A stretch of DNA of 38,368 nucleotides from a virus. Positions within the stretch are counted from its first letter, which is position 1. Each line of letters starts with the position of its first letter. Shown here piece by piece: positions 16,238 to 23,484 of the stretch. The translations under genes and the position numbers were made by a program. The notes under the pieces are model-generated. The model saw nothing but the letters and a program-made list of their open reading frames with translations, was not told the origin of the DNA and made no database searches. The stretch covers positions 1 through 38,368 of IMG/VR virus record IMGVR_UViG_3300025009_000250; one strand, written 5' to 3'.

Positions 16238-18033
16238 AATGCTGGGGCTAATGCTGGGGCTAATGCTGGTAATTTGGCCGGTTCCGTCATTGCAATTTGT
16301 TCTTTGGTTATTCCACTAAAATCTGCGGGGTTTAAGCCGGAACTTTCTAAAATATCGTTAAAAATCTTGCCTATGGCGGGAATTTGCAACACGGCCGGAT
16401 TGGCGATTACCTGCCTGAATATATTTACAAGCTTATCAGTTTTTGCCGCTAAGTCTTTTGACTTTCCTTTTACTACGACCTTAACGGCTAATGGCGTATC
16501 TTTAAATTCGCCTTTCAAAATTTCTATAAAATGTTTATTGCCTTTTTTCTTAAAGTCAGTTTTAATTTTTTCTTTGTAACTCTCTACCTCGTCAGAAGTA
16601 AAAACTTCCCCATTTAAAATCTTTTCTTTTATCATTTTATTTGTTTCGCTCGTTACTAACGAATCAGTAACATATTGCAATTCGTCAAGAGACAATTCAG
16701 AAAGAAATTTTGCCCCTTGTGTAATTCTTTTTTGAATTTCTGGGATATAATCGTCCCGATAAATTTCTTCTATATGTTTGGCAAATTGACCTCTTCTGTA
16801 TTCGTGCAGTCCGTGAGATTCGGCTGTAACAAGTTCTTGAAGTTTAAAGGGCGTGCCGGCGGTGGGCGGTTGACCCATAATTGAATCGTTGGCCGCTCCA
16901 ATTTGTTGAGCGTGAGCTTCCCAATTGGCTACGGATTTTTCAAATAAAGCCATATTGCGGGGAAAAGTATCCACTTGATTAAGGTCTTTTCCCTCTTCAA
17001 TATCTACCACTTCCAAGTTTTTTAAGTTTTTCAGTCCTGACGGATGTTTGGCGGCGACTGCGGGGTCGGTGCTTTTTAGAATAGTTACTGCCGCCGCATC
17101 CAACATATTCTGAATGCGAATCATATCATAATTTATCCATACTTGCGGTTCAAACAACTCTTCCGCCCCGCCAAAGCCTAATGCCCTCCCATACACAGGG
17201 TCTCTTTTAATAAACTTGAAAGGACTTTTATTTTCGCGGGCGGTGTATAAAATAACGCCTTGCATTTCATCGCTATTTTTCTTTTGATAAAAAGCGACAA
17301 TAAATAAACGAGTTTCGTATTTGCCTGATGTATCCGAATGGTCGGCAAATCTCTTCGGAAGATTGCCGTGAACTTCGTATATTTCTATGTATCTTCCGGG
17401 TGTTTTAATTATCACTTTGCCCTTGTCTTGTTGTTTTTCTTCTTTTGACAATTCTATAAGGCCTTCAAGAGAAATTGTCGCTCCGTTGGCTGTATTCCCC
17501 CACCCTTTTTCAGCCATATCCATCAGTTGGTCGGGTGAAAAGAAATGCTTAATTCCTATCGGTCCGGAAAGAATATCTGTCTGATCGCAGAATGCCATTG
17601 ACTGCAACGGCACAACCTCTCTTCCCGAAGAAATCTTTTTTGAAAGTCCTCCGCCAAAATCAATTCTTGAAACATTTAATTCGTCAAAAAAAGTATCAAG
17701 GTTATTCTCTTGCACAAAAACATCATCGTGGTATTTTTTTATCAAAAATGACAGGTGGTATTTTCCCGCATCATCCACATATATTTGCACATCTTTCAGT
17801 TCAACATCTTCTGTTCTGTGTTGCAGATTAAGAATAGGACGAGTTATGTTTTTTACCGGTTTATAGTCGTTCTTGCCTGTTTTAAGTTGCGAGTTGGCGT
17901 AAAGTTCTGTCGTAAGGATGTGGTCTTTCATTCCCCAGTCCCACGAGTCATTCATTCTGATAGGCAAATTGTAAGCGGCCTCCTGAACCGTGATATATCC
18001 GAAAATGTCGTTATAATTTGTTAGTTGCTTCAT
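16234..18033 (-). CDS. Portal protein
   Basis: 599 residues, the length of a large phage portal. It lies downstream of the large terminase and upstream of the head genes. Features: a beta-rich body (about 60-260), QVWINYDMIRIQNMLDAAAV (helical stem region), NDSIMGQPPTAGTPFKLQEL near 380-400 (a typical portal loop), and ESHGLHEYRRGQFAKHIEEIY leading to a C-terminal helical crown. The extreme C terminus is a tandem APAL tail (LAPALAPAL) encoded by a 12-bp repeat near 16240-16268. The product should form the dodecameric DNA channel at the capsid vertex and dock the terminase. Confidence 0.75.
   Translation of the reverse strand: MKQLTNYNDIFGYITVQEAAYNLPIRMNDSWDWGMKDHILTTELYANSQLKTGKNDYKPVKNITRPILNLQHRTEDVELKDVQIYVDDAGKYHLSFLIKKYHDDVFVQENNLDTFFDELNVSRIDFGGGLSKKISSGREVVPLQSMAFCDQTDILSGPIGIKHFFSPDQLMDMAEKGWGNTANGATISLEGLIELSKEEKQQDKGKVIIKTPGRYIEIYEVHGNLPKRFADHSDTSGKYETRLFIVAFYQKKNSDEMQGVILYTARENKSPFKFIKRDPVYGRALGFGGAEELFEPQVWINYDMIRIQNMLDAAAVTILKSTDPAVAAKHPSGLKNLKNLEVVDIEEGKDLNQVDTFPRNMALFEKSVANWEAHAQQIGAANDSIMGQPPTAGTPFKLQELVTAESHGLHEYRRGQFAKHIEEIYRDDYIPEIQKRITQGAKFLSELSLDELQYVTDSLVTSETNKMIKEKILNGEVFTSDEVESYKEKIKTDFKKKGNKHFIEILKGEFKDTPLAVKVVVKGKSKDLAAKTDKLVNIFRQVIANPAVLQIPAIGKIFNDILESSGLNPADFSGITKEQIAMTEPAKLPALAPALAPAL
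16240..16268. repeat. 12-bp tandem repeat at portal 3' end
   Basis: GCTGGGGCTAAT is repeated twice in tandem with a third partial copy, coding for the APALAPAL tail of the portal protein. It is probably a slippage-prone minisatellite. Confidence 0.8.
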
Positions 18034-18048
18034 TCATACTCGGCGGTT

Positions 18049-18237
18049 TCATCTATAAATAATTTTTAATCGCTCTTTTGCTCTTGATAAAATCAAATAA
18101 TTTTCAAATTTCCTTTTTCCGAATTCATTTAATGTTTTCCATTTTCTGCCTTGCCACTTAGCTTTGTTGGTATCAATGAAAAGAATTGTAAATCCGTCTT
18201 CCTTTTTTTCTTTTGTGATAGCAAGTTCGCCTAACAT
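18049..18237 (-). CDS. Small basic hypothetical protein
   Basis: 62 residues (MLGELAITKEKKEDGFTILF...), rich in Lys and Arg with aromatic residues (KWQGRKWKTLNEFGKRKF). It sits between a 95-residue gene (1 base upstream) and the portal gene. No family recognised. Confidence 0.55.
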   Translation of the reverse strand: MLGELAITKEKKEDGFTILFIDTNKAKWQGRKWKTLNEFGKRKFENYLILSRAKERLKIIYR

Positions 18238-18238
18238 T

Positions 18239-18526
18239 TTATTTTAATAACATCGCTAACCACTTAATAATAACGGGCTGAGTTTTCGGATAAAATAATC
18301 TTTTTAATTTCGGGATTGGATAAAGCAGTTCTTTTTTCTTTTGTCCTTGTGAAATGGTTAAAATGCCTTTGGTCGTTATTTTATTCGGAACGGGAATACT
18401 TTGCAAGGCCTCTAACGCAGTTAATCCCTCGCCTTCAATAATCACATTGCCGAGTTTGATGGAAATTTTTACAGTTTCTACATTACCAGTGGGAACTGCT
18501 TTTATTTTTTTAACTTTTTTAATCAT
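18239..18526 (-). CDS. Small hypothetical protein after large terminase
   Basis: 95 residues (MIKKVKKIKAVPTGNVETVK...), a basic start, a beta-rich middle (VKISIKLGNVIIEGEGLT) and a basic C-terminal end with a short hydrophobic stretch (IIKWLAMLLK). It begins 37 bases after terL, and TATAAT lies 7 bases before its ATG, suggesting a separate leaderless transcript for the portal segment. Function unknown. Confidence 0.55.
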   Translation of the reverse strand: MIKKVKKIKAVPTGNVETVKISIKLGNVIIEGEGLTALEALQSIPVPNKITTKGILTISQGQKKKELLYPIPKLKRLFYPKTQPVIIKWLAMLLK

Positions 18527-18545
18527 TGTTTTAATTATAGCATTT
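18524..18545 (-). promoter_or_regulatory. Extended -10 promoter overlapping a start codon region
   Basis: TGCTATAAT (TATAAT on the complement of 18534-18539) lies 7 bases before ATG 18526. The 18-base string GCTATAATTAAAACAATG recurs exactly at about 20925-20942. A transcript from here would begin at or next to the ATG. No good -35 is seen, as allowed for extended -10 promoters. Confidence 0.5.
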
Positions 18546-18563
18546 TTTTTAAATCAAACAATA

Positions 18564-20090
18564 CTATCTGGCCGGGTTGGGCAGTTCTCTTTCGGGTAAT
18601 CGGGGTATTGTCAATTTGGGGCGGATTATTTTTTCATTTTTCATTTGAAAACCGATGGTCGCCGCAATCAACAAATCATAATGTTTTGTGTCTTCGTCGC
18701 CTTTCAGTGTTCGCAAATCTTCCTTATCATATCGTCGGGCTTCGGAGATTATCCTCGCCGAAACAAGCTCAATCAATTCCTCGTTAACACCGGTATTCAA
18801 TTCATAGAGCATTCTTGGTTTGCTAACGAAATTGGTCTGCCAGCCGTAATTATCTTTTTCATCTTTCCAAATGTGTCTTTCGGGATAAATTTCTTTTAAT
18901 TTGGAAATTGTAGTGTGTCCGTGATTATTCCGTTCAACCGCCACGAGGGGCATTTCATATTTATCCGCTAAATTCTTAATCTCATAAGCGAACATATCCG
19001 GAGCTACTTGATTATTGGCGTATTCGGCCACAATTCTAGGTTTGGCTGGCGTAAAATCCCACAAGGCGATGGTTGAGCTGTCCCGCCCTATCCCTTCCGC
19101 CACATCGCAACCCATAGCGTAGCGATGCCCTAATTTATATTCATCAAAAATTCTGAAATTATTATATTCCTTAATCGGAGCTTTTACAATTTGCAACCCC
19201 AGTTTTTCGCTGTCAAAAAGCTTGTTTCCCGAACTCTCAAAAGCTTCTTCCGGCGTAGTCGGAAATTCTTTTTTCATTGTTTTCCAATTTCGTTCGGTTT
19301 CGCCGAGAGATAGGAATTTCAAATAATAAAAAGAAATTTCTTTATCGGTTAGATTATGCTTCTCTTGATACGCCCTGAATTCTTTTGGAACTTCTATAAT
19401 TTCCGTTGTGTTAATTTCTTCGTCCCACCGCCAATTAAAAAAATGGGCTTTGAATTGCGTCTTGTGTTGAGGCTCGCCTCTATCCCAAGCATTCCAGAAT
19501 AAATCATAGAATAATCCGTCCGAACCATCGGCGGTGCTTTCAATGTCCACTCGTCCATCAGTCGGCACGGCGGGGATTGAACCCTCCAATACTTCTCTCG
19601 CCTTATCGGGAAACATTTTGCACAATCGGGCGAACTCGGTAATGTGAAGCCGGTGATAAGTGCCAGCTCGTCCCGAACTATCCACAGCGATGGACGAGGA
19701 TGTTCCATCGCCGAACCCGACTTTGAGTTTTCGCGCCGAATTTAAGTCGCTTTCGTATTTGTCCGCCAAAACAAAATTATCCCAAGCTAGTTTAATTTTA
19801 TTATCAAAAATATCTTTGGCGGTGTCTAGGTCTTGGGCGATGAATAAGCAATCCACATTCCGAGTGAAGAGTATGTCGTCCAACATATCCGCCGCTTCAA
19901 GCGTAGTAAAACCAAGTTGTCTTGATTTCAAAATTATATTCCTAGAATGTTTATTTTTTTCAAAATCTCGCTGGGCTTTATTTTTTTTGAAAGTTACTAG
20001 CTGTTTCTGTTTATTTTTAATTTTGTAAAAATGTTCTACTCGCCATTCCTTGCTTCCCAGTCTTTCTTTGTCTTGAATGCTGAGTTTCAT
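18564..20090 (-). CDS. terL: Terminase large subunit
   Basis: 508 residues with the full two-domain layout. N-terminal ATPase: Walker A variant KSRQLGFTT (55-63), Walker B LHITEFA (148-154, E152), coupling motif ESTADG (184-189). C-terminal RNase H-like nuclease: GCDVAEGIGRDSS (327-339, D329), VAVERNNHG (383-391, E386) and HYDLLIAATIG (470-480, D472) supply the acidic metal ligands. It pumps DNA through the portal and cuts genome ends. Its start overlaps the small-terminase stop (ATGA). The motif set is complete, so it should be active. Confidence 0.95.
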   Translation of the reverse strand: MKLSIQDKERLGSKEWRVEHFYKIKNKQKQLVTFKKNKAQRDFEKNKHSRNIILKSRQLGFTTLEAADMLDDILFTRNVDCLFIAQDLDTAKDIFDNKIKLAWDNFVLADKYESDLNSARKLKVGFGDGTSSSIAVDSSGRAGTYHRLHITEFARLCKMFPDKAREVLEGSIPAVPTDGRVDIESTADGSDGLFYDLFWNAWDRGEPQHKTQFKAHFFNWRWDEEINTTEIIEVPKEFRAYQEKHNLTDKEISFYYLKFLSLGETERNWKTMKKEFPTTPEEAFESSGNKLFDSEKLGLQIVKAPIKEYNNFRIFDEYKLGHRYAMGCDVAEGIGRDSSTIALWDFTPAKPRIVAEYANNQVAPDMFAYEIKNLADKYEMPLVAVERNNHGHTTISKLKEIYPERHIWKDEKDNYGWQTNFVSKPRMLYELNTGVNEELIELVSARIISEARRYDKEDLRTLKGDEDTKHYDLLIAATIGFQMKNEKIIRPKLTIPRLPERELPNPAR

Positions 20091-20401
20091 TTTTCCAAAT
20101 TATCCAATAATTGCCCTATTGGTTTCCCCTTAGTTGTTATGTCTGTCGGTTGCACCACCTTGCCGTCAATTCTGTCCAGTATCTCTTTTGCTAACACATC
20201 GGACTTAGTAATGGCTCGCAATACCATAGCTCTTTTAAGTTTGTCGGCGTTGGTTTCTCCGTCTTTGCCTTTTTCTTGTAGGTATTCAATAATCAATTTA
20301 ACCATAGATAACTTACCCTTACCTTTATTTAGTCCGGTGGTGTTCCTTCTTTTGTCCACTCCTTTTTTAAAAGGTTTTAAATTTTCGGGTTTATTTGCCA
20401 T
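20087..20401 (-). CDS. Probable small terminase subunit
   Basis: 104 residues (MANKPENLKPFKKGVDKRRN...). The basic start FKKGVDKRRNTTGLNKGKGK and the later LAKEILDRIDGKVVQ match the layout of DUF5681-like small terminases: a KGxxxRRxxxG start, then helices ending in a DRIDGK element. It directly precedes and overlaps terL, the usual position of the DNA-recognition subunit. Two copies of an 11-base unit containing TATAAT precede the ATG. Confidence 0.65.
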   Translation of the reverse strand: MANKPENLKPFKKGVDKRRNTTGLNKGKGKLSMVKLIIEYLQEKGKDGETNADKLKRAMVLRAITKSDVLAKEILDRIDGKVVQPTDITTKGKPIGQLLDNLEK

Positions 20402-20425
20402 AACAGAATTATAACAGGATTATAA
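20402..20425 (-). promoter_or_regulatory. Duplicated -10 element before the terminase operon
   Basis: ACAGAATTATA and ACAGGATTATA stand in tandem (20404-20425), giving TATAAT twice on the minus strand (complement of 20408-20413 and 20419-20424). The nearer one is 6 bases before the small-terminase ATG. It is likely the start of the late leftward unit; the duplication may give two start points. No clear -35. Confidence 0.5.
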
Positions 20426-20454
20426 CACTTTAATTGCTTTTTGTCCTGTTCTCT

Positions 20455-20685
20455 TTATATTTTTATTGCTGACAATTTTAAAACTTTATACTTAATAAAA
20501 ACAGGCGACAATTCATTGGCTAATAATTGTATCTCGGCCGGATTTTCCAAAGTGGCCTCTATTTTATAAAGTGGATTGGCGGCGAGTTTTTTTATTTCTT
20601 CTTTCAACTTGTCCACTTGATATTTTAGTTCGGTCTGGCTGTTGGCTATTTTTAGTAAAAACTCTTTGTCTATTGTTATTTTCAT
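20455..20685 (-). CDS. Small helical hypothetical protein
   Basis: 76 residues (MKITIDKEFLLKIANSQTEL...), with a coiled-coil-like middle (ELKYQVDKLKEEIKKLAA). It is the last gene of the early leftward group before the terminase promoter. Unknown family. Confidence 0.55.
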   Translation of the reverse strand: MKITIDKEFLLKIANSQTELKYQVDKLKEEIKKLAANPLYKIEATLENPAEIQLLANELSPVFIKYKVLKLSAIKI

Positions 20686-20702
20686 TTTGTTCTTGCTTTT
20701 AA

Positions 20703-20849
20703 TTATTGATTGAAAGATGCTTTGACCGCCATATATGATACTTTCTCTGACTCTGACATTTTTTCAAGCAATCTTTGCTCCGCTTCAAATTCTTTTTGGA
20801 AGTTTTCCGCAATCAAATCTAACATTTTTTTGTTTATTGTATTTGCCAT
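20703..20849 (-). CDS. Small acidic helical protein
   Basis: 48 residues (MANTINKKMLDLIAENFQKE...), a single amphipathic helix region (FEAEQRLLEKMSESEKVSYM). It runs from ATG 20849 to TAA 20703 and fits between neighbours with no overlap. Function unknown. Confidence 0.5.
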   Translation of the reverse strand: MANTINKKMLDLIAENFQKEFEAEQRLLEKMSESEKVSYMAVKASFNQ

Positions 20850-20863
20850 ATCTTTGTTATTTT

Positions 20864-20927
20864 TTATAAAAACATTTTTATCAATGTCATTTTATTTTTT
20901 TAATCATTTTGTTTTATTGGTGTCCAT
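20864..20927 (-). other. Chain of three ATGA-coupled micro-ORFs
   Basis: Three tiny frames follow a TATAAT (complement of 20935-20940) at a distance of 7 bases: MDTNKTK (20904-20927), MIKKIK (20887-20907) and MTLIKMFL (20864-20890). Each start overlaps the previous stop as ATGA. They precede the 48-residue gene by 14 bases. They may be leader peptides or chance in AT-rich DNA. Confidence 0.3.
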
Positions 20928-20931
20928 TGTT

Positions 20932-21372
20932 TTAATTATAGCGTCTTTTAAAATATCCACACTCGCATTTTTCGCCATCCTCCGTTGGAATATGATTAGC
21001 TATTTTGCATTGCATTTTTATTGCTCTTTCACAATTATAGCACAAATTCCCTTGTCCGTTAACCGTAAACGCTCCTCTTATCGCCTTTCCACAAGTTTCG
21101 CAAAGTGGATGTTCCCATATCGCAATTTCAAAATCCTTGCAAACTTGTTCAAGTTCTTCTCTATTATTAAACATTATAATCGGCGAGCCTTCTTGTTGGT
21201 CGCCTTTGTAGTCTAAATCAATTCGTTGTGAAAGACTATATTCATTACCAGCAATAATCCCAACAAGGTTATCTGTTTCTGTTAAATCCTTTTCGTCTAT
21301 ATACGGATTATTGATTTTCTGTTTCAGGGGTATCCGAACGACAAGTTCGTTATTTTCTTTTTTTATATTCAT
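20932..21372 (-). CDS. Hypothetical protein with C-terminal zinc-ribbon cysteines
   Basis: 146 residues from ATG 21372 (MNIKKENNELVVRIPLKQ...). The C-terminal half has CETCGKAIRGAFTVNGQGN then CYNCERAI, a four-cysteine zinc-binding module, and a further CKI ... CECGYF. The N-terminal half is beta-rich. Zinc ribbons of this kind often bind nucleic acid or protein partners. It begins 5 bases after the upstream gene stop. Its last codons contain a TATAAT sequence. Confidence 0.6.
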   Translation of the reverse strand: MNIKKENNELVVRIPLKQKINNPYIDEKDLTETDNLVGIIAGNEYSLSQRIDLDYKGDQQEGSPIIMFNNREELEQVCKDFEIAIWEHPLCETCGKAIRGAFTVNGQGNLCYNCERAIKMQCKIANHIPTEDGEKCECGYFKRRYN

Positions 21373-21377
21373 AAAAA

Positions 21378-21698
21378 TCAATTCCAATACCATCTAAGAT
21401 GTCTGCCGATATATTCCCACAATTTATCAACTTCGTTATATTCTTTATAAAAACTTTCATCCGGCATATTTTCAAAATCATAAATTAAATCAAGAGTGTT
21501 ATAATATATCCCTCTCCTTTTTTCGTTTCCAGTTATACTCATTTCTTTTAATCTTTCCTCGCAAAATTCTTTCAAGGGTGGAATAAATTGCGAAAAATAA
21601 CTGTCAAACTCCCACTTAATTCGTGAATCCCATCCTTTTATTACTCGTTCATATGCCCAATATATTTCATTTTTTATATCTCTCAGATTATAAATCAT
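21378..21698 (-). CDS. Hypothetical protein, Trp/Tyr-rich
   Basis: 106 residues (MIYNLRDIKNEIYWAYERVI...). It is acidic and aromatic, helical, with DSYFSQFIPPLKEFCEERLK and a WEYIGRHLRWYWN end. Its start overlaps the upstream stop (ATGA). No family recognised. Confidence 0.55.
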   Translation of the reverse strand: MIYNLRDIKNEIYWAYERVIKGWDSRIKWEFDSYFSQFIPPLKEFCEERLKEMSITGNEKRRGIYYNTLDLIYDFENMPDESFYKEYNEVDKLWEYIGRHLRWYWN

Positions 21699-21889
21699 AT
21701 TTTTTTATTATTTTTCTTAAAAACTTCTGATTGCAAATGTCCCAAATAATCCAATAAAGCAGTAACTGCGAATTTGTGCGATTGATAAAGATATATGTCT
21801 TTTGAGTTGGCTGTTTTTTTAACATTCTCAATATAATTTTTTAATCCATCTATCCATTCTATCGGCACTTCTATTGTTTGTTTTGTCAT
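21695..21889 (-). CDS. Small hypothetical protein
   Basis: 64 residues (MTKQTIEVPIEWIDGLKNYI...), helical, with a hydrophobic C-terminal half (FAVTALLDYLGHLQSEVF). It overlaps both neighbours by four bases, so the three genes form a coupled cassette. Unknown function. Confidence 0.55.
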   Translation of the reverse strand: MTKQTIEVPIEWIDGLKNYIENVKKTANSKDIYLYQSHKFAVTALLDYLGHLQSEVFKKNNKKI

Positions 21890-22023
21890 TTATTTTTTAA
21901 TTTTAACGGTTTGTTATCTTCATACGCTTTTTTTACCAGCATTACCGCAAACAACGGCAAAACTACCGGTAAAATTAAAATCTCTAACATTATTCTTATT
22001 AAGTCTTTTATTTTTCTAATCAT
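21886..22023 (-). CDS. Small single-pass membrane protein
   Basis: 45 residues from ATG 22023 (MIRKIKDLIRIMLEILIL). A basic start, a membrane helix (about 9-29, ILPVVLPLFAVMLV) and a charged tail (KKAYEDNKPLKLKNK). It starts one base after the preceding zinc-ribbon gene and overlaps the next gene. Longer upstream frames would overlap that zinc-ribbon gene in another frame and are rejected. Confidence 0.5.
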   Translation of the reverse strand: MIRKIKDLIRIMLEILILPVVLPLFAVMLVKKAYEDNKPLKLKNK

Positions 22024-22024
22024 T

Positions 22025-22204
22025 TTATTTCTCGTATTTTTTATAAAAAAAGTATTTGCCCCTTTTGTATTCCCAATCCCCGCATTTACATTTATATAAA
22101 ACAATAAATTCAACTTGATTAATCCTATTTCCATTTTTAATCAATTTTGTATCGCATTGCGGGCAAAACAAAATTGGACTTAATTCTTCTTTATTTTTTT
22201 TCAT
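22025..22204 (-). CDS. Small zinc-ribbon protein
   Basis: 59 residues (MKKNKEELSPILFCPQCDTK...). FCPQCD and YKCKCGDW supply four cysteines in a rubredoxin-like zinc-ribbon arrangement. Spacing to the next start is one base. Probably a nucleic-acid-binding or adaptor peptide; exact role unknown. Confidence 0.6.
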   Translation of the reverse strand: MKKNKEELSPILFCPQCDTKLIKNGNRINQVEFIVLYKCKCGDWEYKRGKYFFYKKYEK

Positions 22205-22205
22205 T

Positions 22206-22301
22206 TTATTTTAAAAATAGCCAAACAAAATATAGAACTATATCAAAAAAAATTATACCTGCGACTGCTCCTTGTATTACTCCTTTTTGAAATGGTGTCA
22301 T
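22206..22301 (-). CDS. 31-residue membrane peptide
   Basis: MTPFQKGVIQGAVAGIIFFD... continues as one hydrophobic helix ending WLFLK. It starts at ATG 22301 inside the upstream stop (ATGA) and ends one base before the next gene's start region. Coupling on both sides supports real translation. Function unknown. Confidence 0.45.
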   Translation of the reverse strand: MTPFQKGVIQGAVAGIIFFDIVLYFVWLFLK

Positions 22302-22462
22302 ATAAGTTGGCTATTTTTTAAAATCGCCCCTCCATAAAAAATTATTTGTTTCAACTCATCTTCGGTAACAGCGTATATTTGGTCTATTGGAGCCTCTCTT
22401 ATCTCAATTAAATAGCCGCCGCCCGCTTTTCTTATATTTACTTTTGATTTTTTTTCTTCCAT
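22298..22462 (-). CDS. Small hypothetical protein
   Basis: 54 residues (MEEKKSKVNIRKAGGGYLIE...), beta-rich with a TEDELKQIIFYGG helix. The ATG is preceded by the recurring A-rich AAAATAT sequence and not by a Shine-Dalgarno. First gene after the tRNA-like sequence. No family recognised. Confidence 0.5.
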   Translation of the reverse strand: MEEKKSKVNIRKAGGGYLIEIREAPIDQIYAVTEDELKQIIFYGGAILKNSQLI

Positions 22463-22498
22463 ATATTTTTTTTATCTAATAATTCCTATCGGAGCCTT

Positions 22499-22574
22499 GC
22501 TAAGTGAGGGGAATCGGACCCCTAGTCTTTCCTGTAATTCTGAACAGGAGGCTCTACCATTGAGCTACACTCGG
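22499..22574 (-). tRNA. tRNA-like gene with aberrant anticodon loop
   Basis: The minus strand folds as a cloverleaf. Acceptor 22574-22568 with 22506-22500 (one C-A mismatch, one G.U). T8-A9. D arm GCTC/GAGC. Anticodon stem 22549-22545 with 22534-22530 (TCCTG/CAGGA). T arm AGGGG/CCCCT with loop TCCGATT. The anticodon loop has ten bases (TTCAGAATTA), or eight if a further T-A pair forms, instead of seven, so the anticodon cannot be assigned; CAG or TCA are the readings with U before them. CCA is not encoded. It may be a degenerate or unusual phage tRNA. Confidence 0.65.
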
Positions 22575-22628
22575 CATAAATGAGAGGAATTTTAGCCGTC
22601 CTCTCTTTCGGCTTTTTTAAAGGTGCTA

Positions 22629-22805
22629 TTACTTTTTAGGAAGAAGTTGCAACTGAATGACTTTTATTTCTCCTTTCTGACTGATTTGTTTTAGAGAGAA
22701 ATTCTGACAGACTGCTTTGCCTATTCCGATATGCAGGCAATAATTTACGGTCTTGTAGTTATCAATGACTTCGTTTTTTTTCAAGCAGAATGCTTTGGTT
22801 ATCAT
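22629..22805 (-). CDS. Small hypothetical protein
   Basis: 58 residues from ATG 22805 (MITKAFCLKKNEVIDNYKTV...), which overlaps the upstream stop as ATGA. Beta-rich with two cysteines and a basic end. A longer in-frame extension would overlap the zinc-finger gene in a different frame and is rejected. Unknown function. Confidence 0.5.
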   Translation of the reverse strand: MITKAFCLKKNEVIDNYKTVNYCLHIGIGKAVCQNFSLKQISQKGEIKVIQLQLLPKK

Positions 22806-22987
22806 TGAGAGCCGCCTTTCTGGCAATCGGGGCATTTCGTTCGGACAATCTCTGTTATGCCTTTGGCTGTGTATTCTTTTAAACTTTGCTCGGCTAAACG
22901 GCTCGTGTGTTTCCATTCGCCATCTCTTCTTTTTATTTTTCCGCAAATTTCACATTGTCTCACAAATACTTTTCCCTTTATCTGCAT
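22802..22987 (-). CDS. Small zinc-finger protein
   Basis: 61 residues (MQIKGKVFVRQCEICGKIKR...). CEICG near residue 12 and CPDC near 53 give a four-cysteine zinc site. The ATG has an AAAGGAAAAG Shine-Dalgarno-like stretch upstream. It overlaps the end of the HNH gene by ten bases. Possibly a DNA-binding or nuclease-accessory peptide. Confidence 0.55.
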   Translation of the reverse strand: MQIKGKVFVRQCEICGKIKRRDGEWKHTSRLAEQSLKEYTAKGITEIVRTKCPDCQKGGSQ

Positions 22988-23484
22988 TTCTTTTCCTTTC
23001 TACATAATTTACAAAATTTTTGAAAATTTATAACTGGGATAAATTTTTTCTTACATTCCAAACATTCTTTTTCTTTATAAGAACGCTTGGTTTTCATTGT
23101 TTCTTTTCCGTGAATACTCCCGTGGCAACGCCTACATAAAACAATTAAGTTCTTACTGTTATTGTTTACTGGTAATCCTTTTTCTTCATTATTCCTCCCA
23201 TTATTATCAAGGTGATGAATAGTTAAATCATTTTCTTCCTCACACTTCTGACATTTTCTTTTTGCTCTATCATAGACCTCCAAAGCAGTCTTTAACCCAT
23301 ATCTTACAATTGTTCCCGCACCCAAACCATATTTCTTTTTACATTCCTTTTGATATTTTCCCCCGTTTTTTCTTTGATAATTACCAATACATTCTTTACA
23401 AGAATTAAGTTTTCCGTTTCTGTTTTTATAAAAAGAAACTAATGGCTTTACTGATTGGCATTTAATACATTGCTTTGTTTCCAT
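22978..23484 (-). CDS. HNH endonuclease with flanking zinc-finger cysteine pairs
   Basis: 168 residues from ATG 23484 (METKQCIKCQSVKPLVSF). Three modules: an N-terminal CIKC...CKEC finger, a central HNH core (CQKCEEENDLTIHHLDNNG with NLIVLCRRCHGSIHG), and a C-terminal CLECKKKF...CKLC finger. A free-standing homing-type nuclease is likely. It has a perfect TTGACA/TATAAT promoter with the -10 seven bases before the ATG, so its message is probably leaderless. Upstream in-frame codons lie in that promoter and are rejected. Confidence 0.75.
   Translation of the reverse strand: METKQCIKCQSVKPLVSFYKNRNGKLNSCKECIGNYQRKNGGKYQKECKKKYGLGAGTIVRYGLKTALEVYDRAKRKCQKCEEENDLTIHHLDNNGRNNEEKGLPVNNNSKNLIVLCRRCHGSIHGKETMKTKRSYKEKECLECKKKFIPVINFQKFCKLCRKEKKCR

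Noticed and set aside
20710-21216. Plus-strand open frame of 168 codons
   Set aside because: It covers two minus-strand genes with coherent products and the micro-ORF chain. Its translation is a Phe/Ser/Leu-rich shadow.
22499-22574. tRNA-like sequence as an integration site (attP)
   Set aside because: No integrase or excisionase was recognised and the sequence is a full cloverleaf and not a tRNA 3' half.
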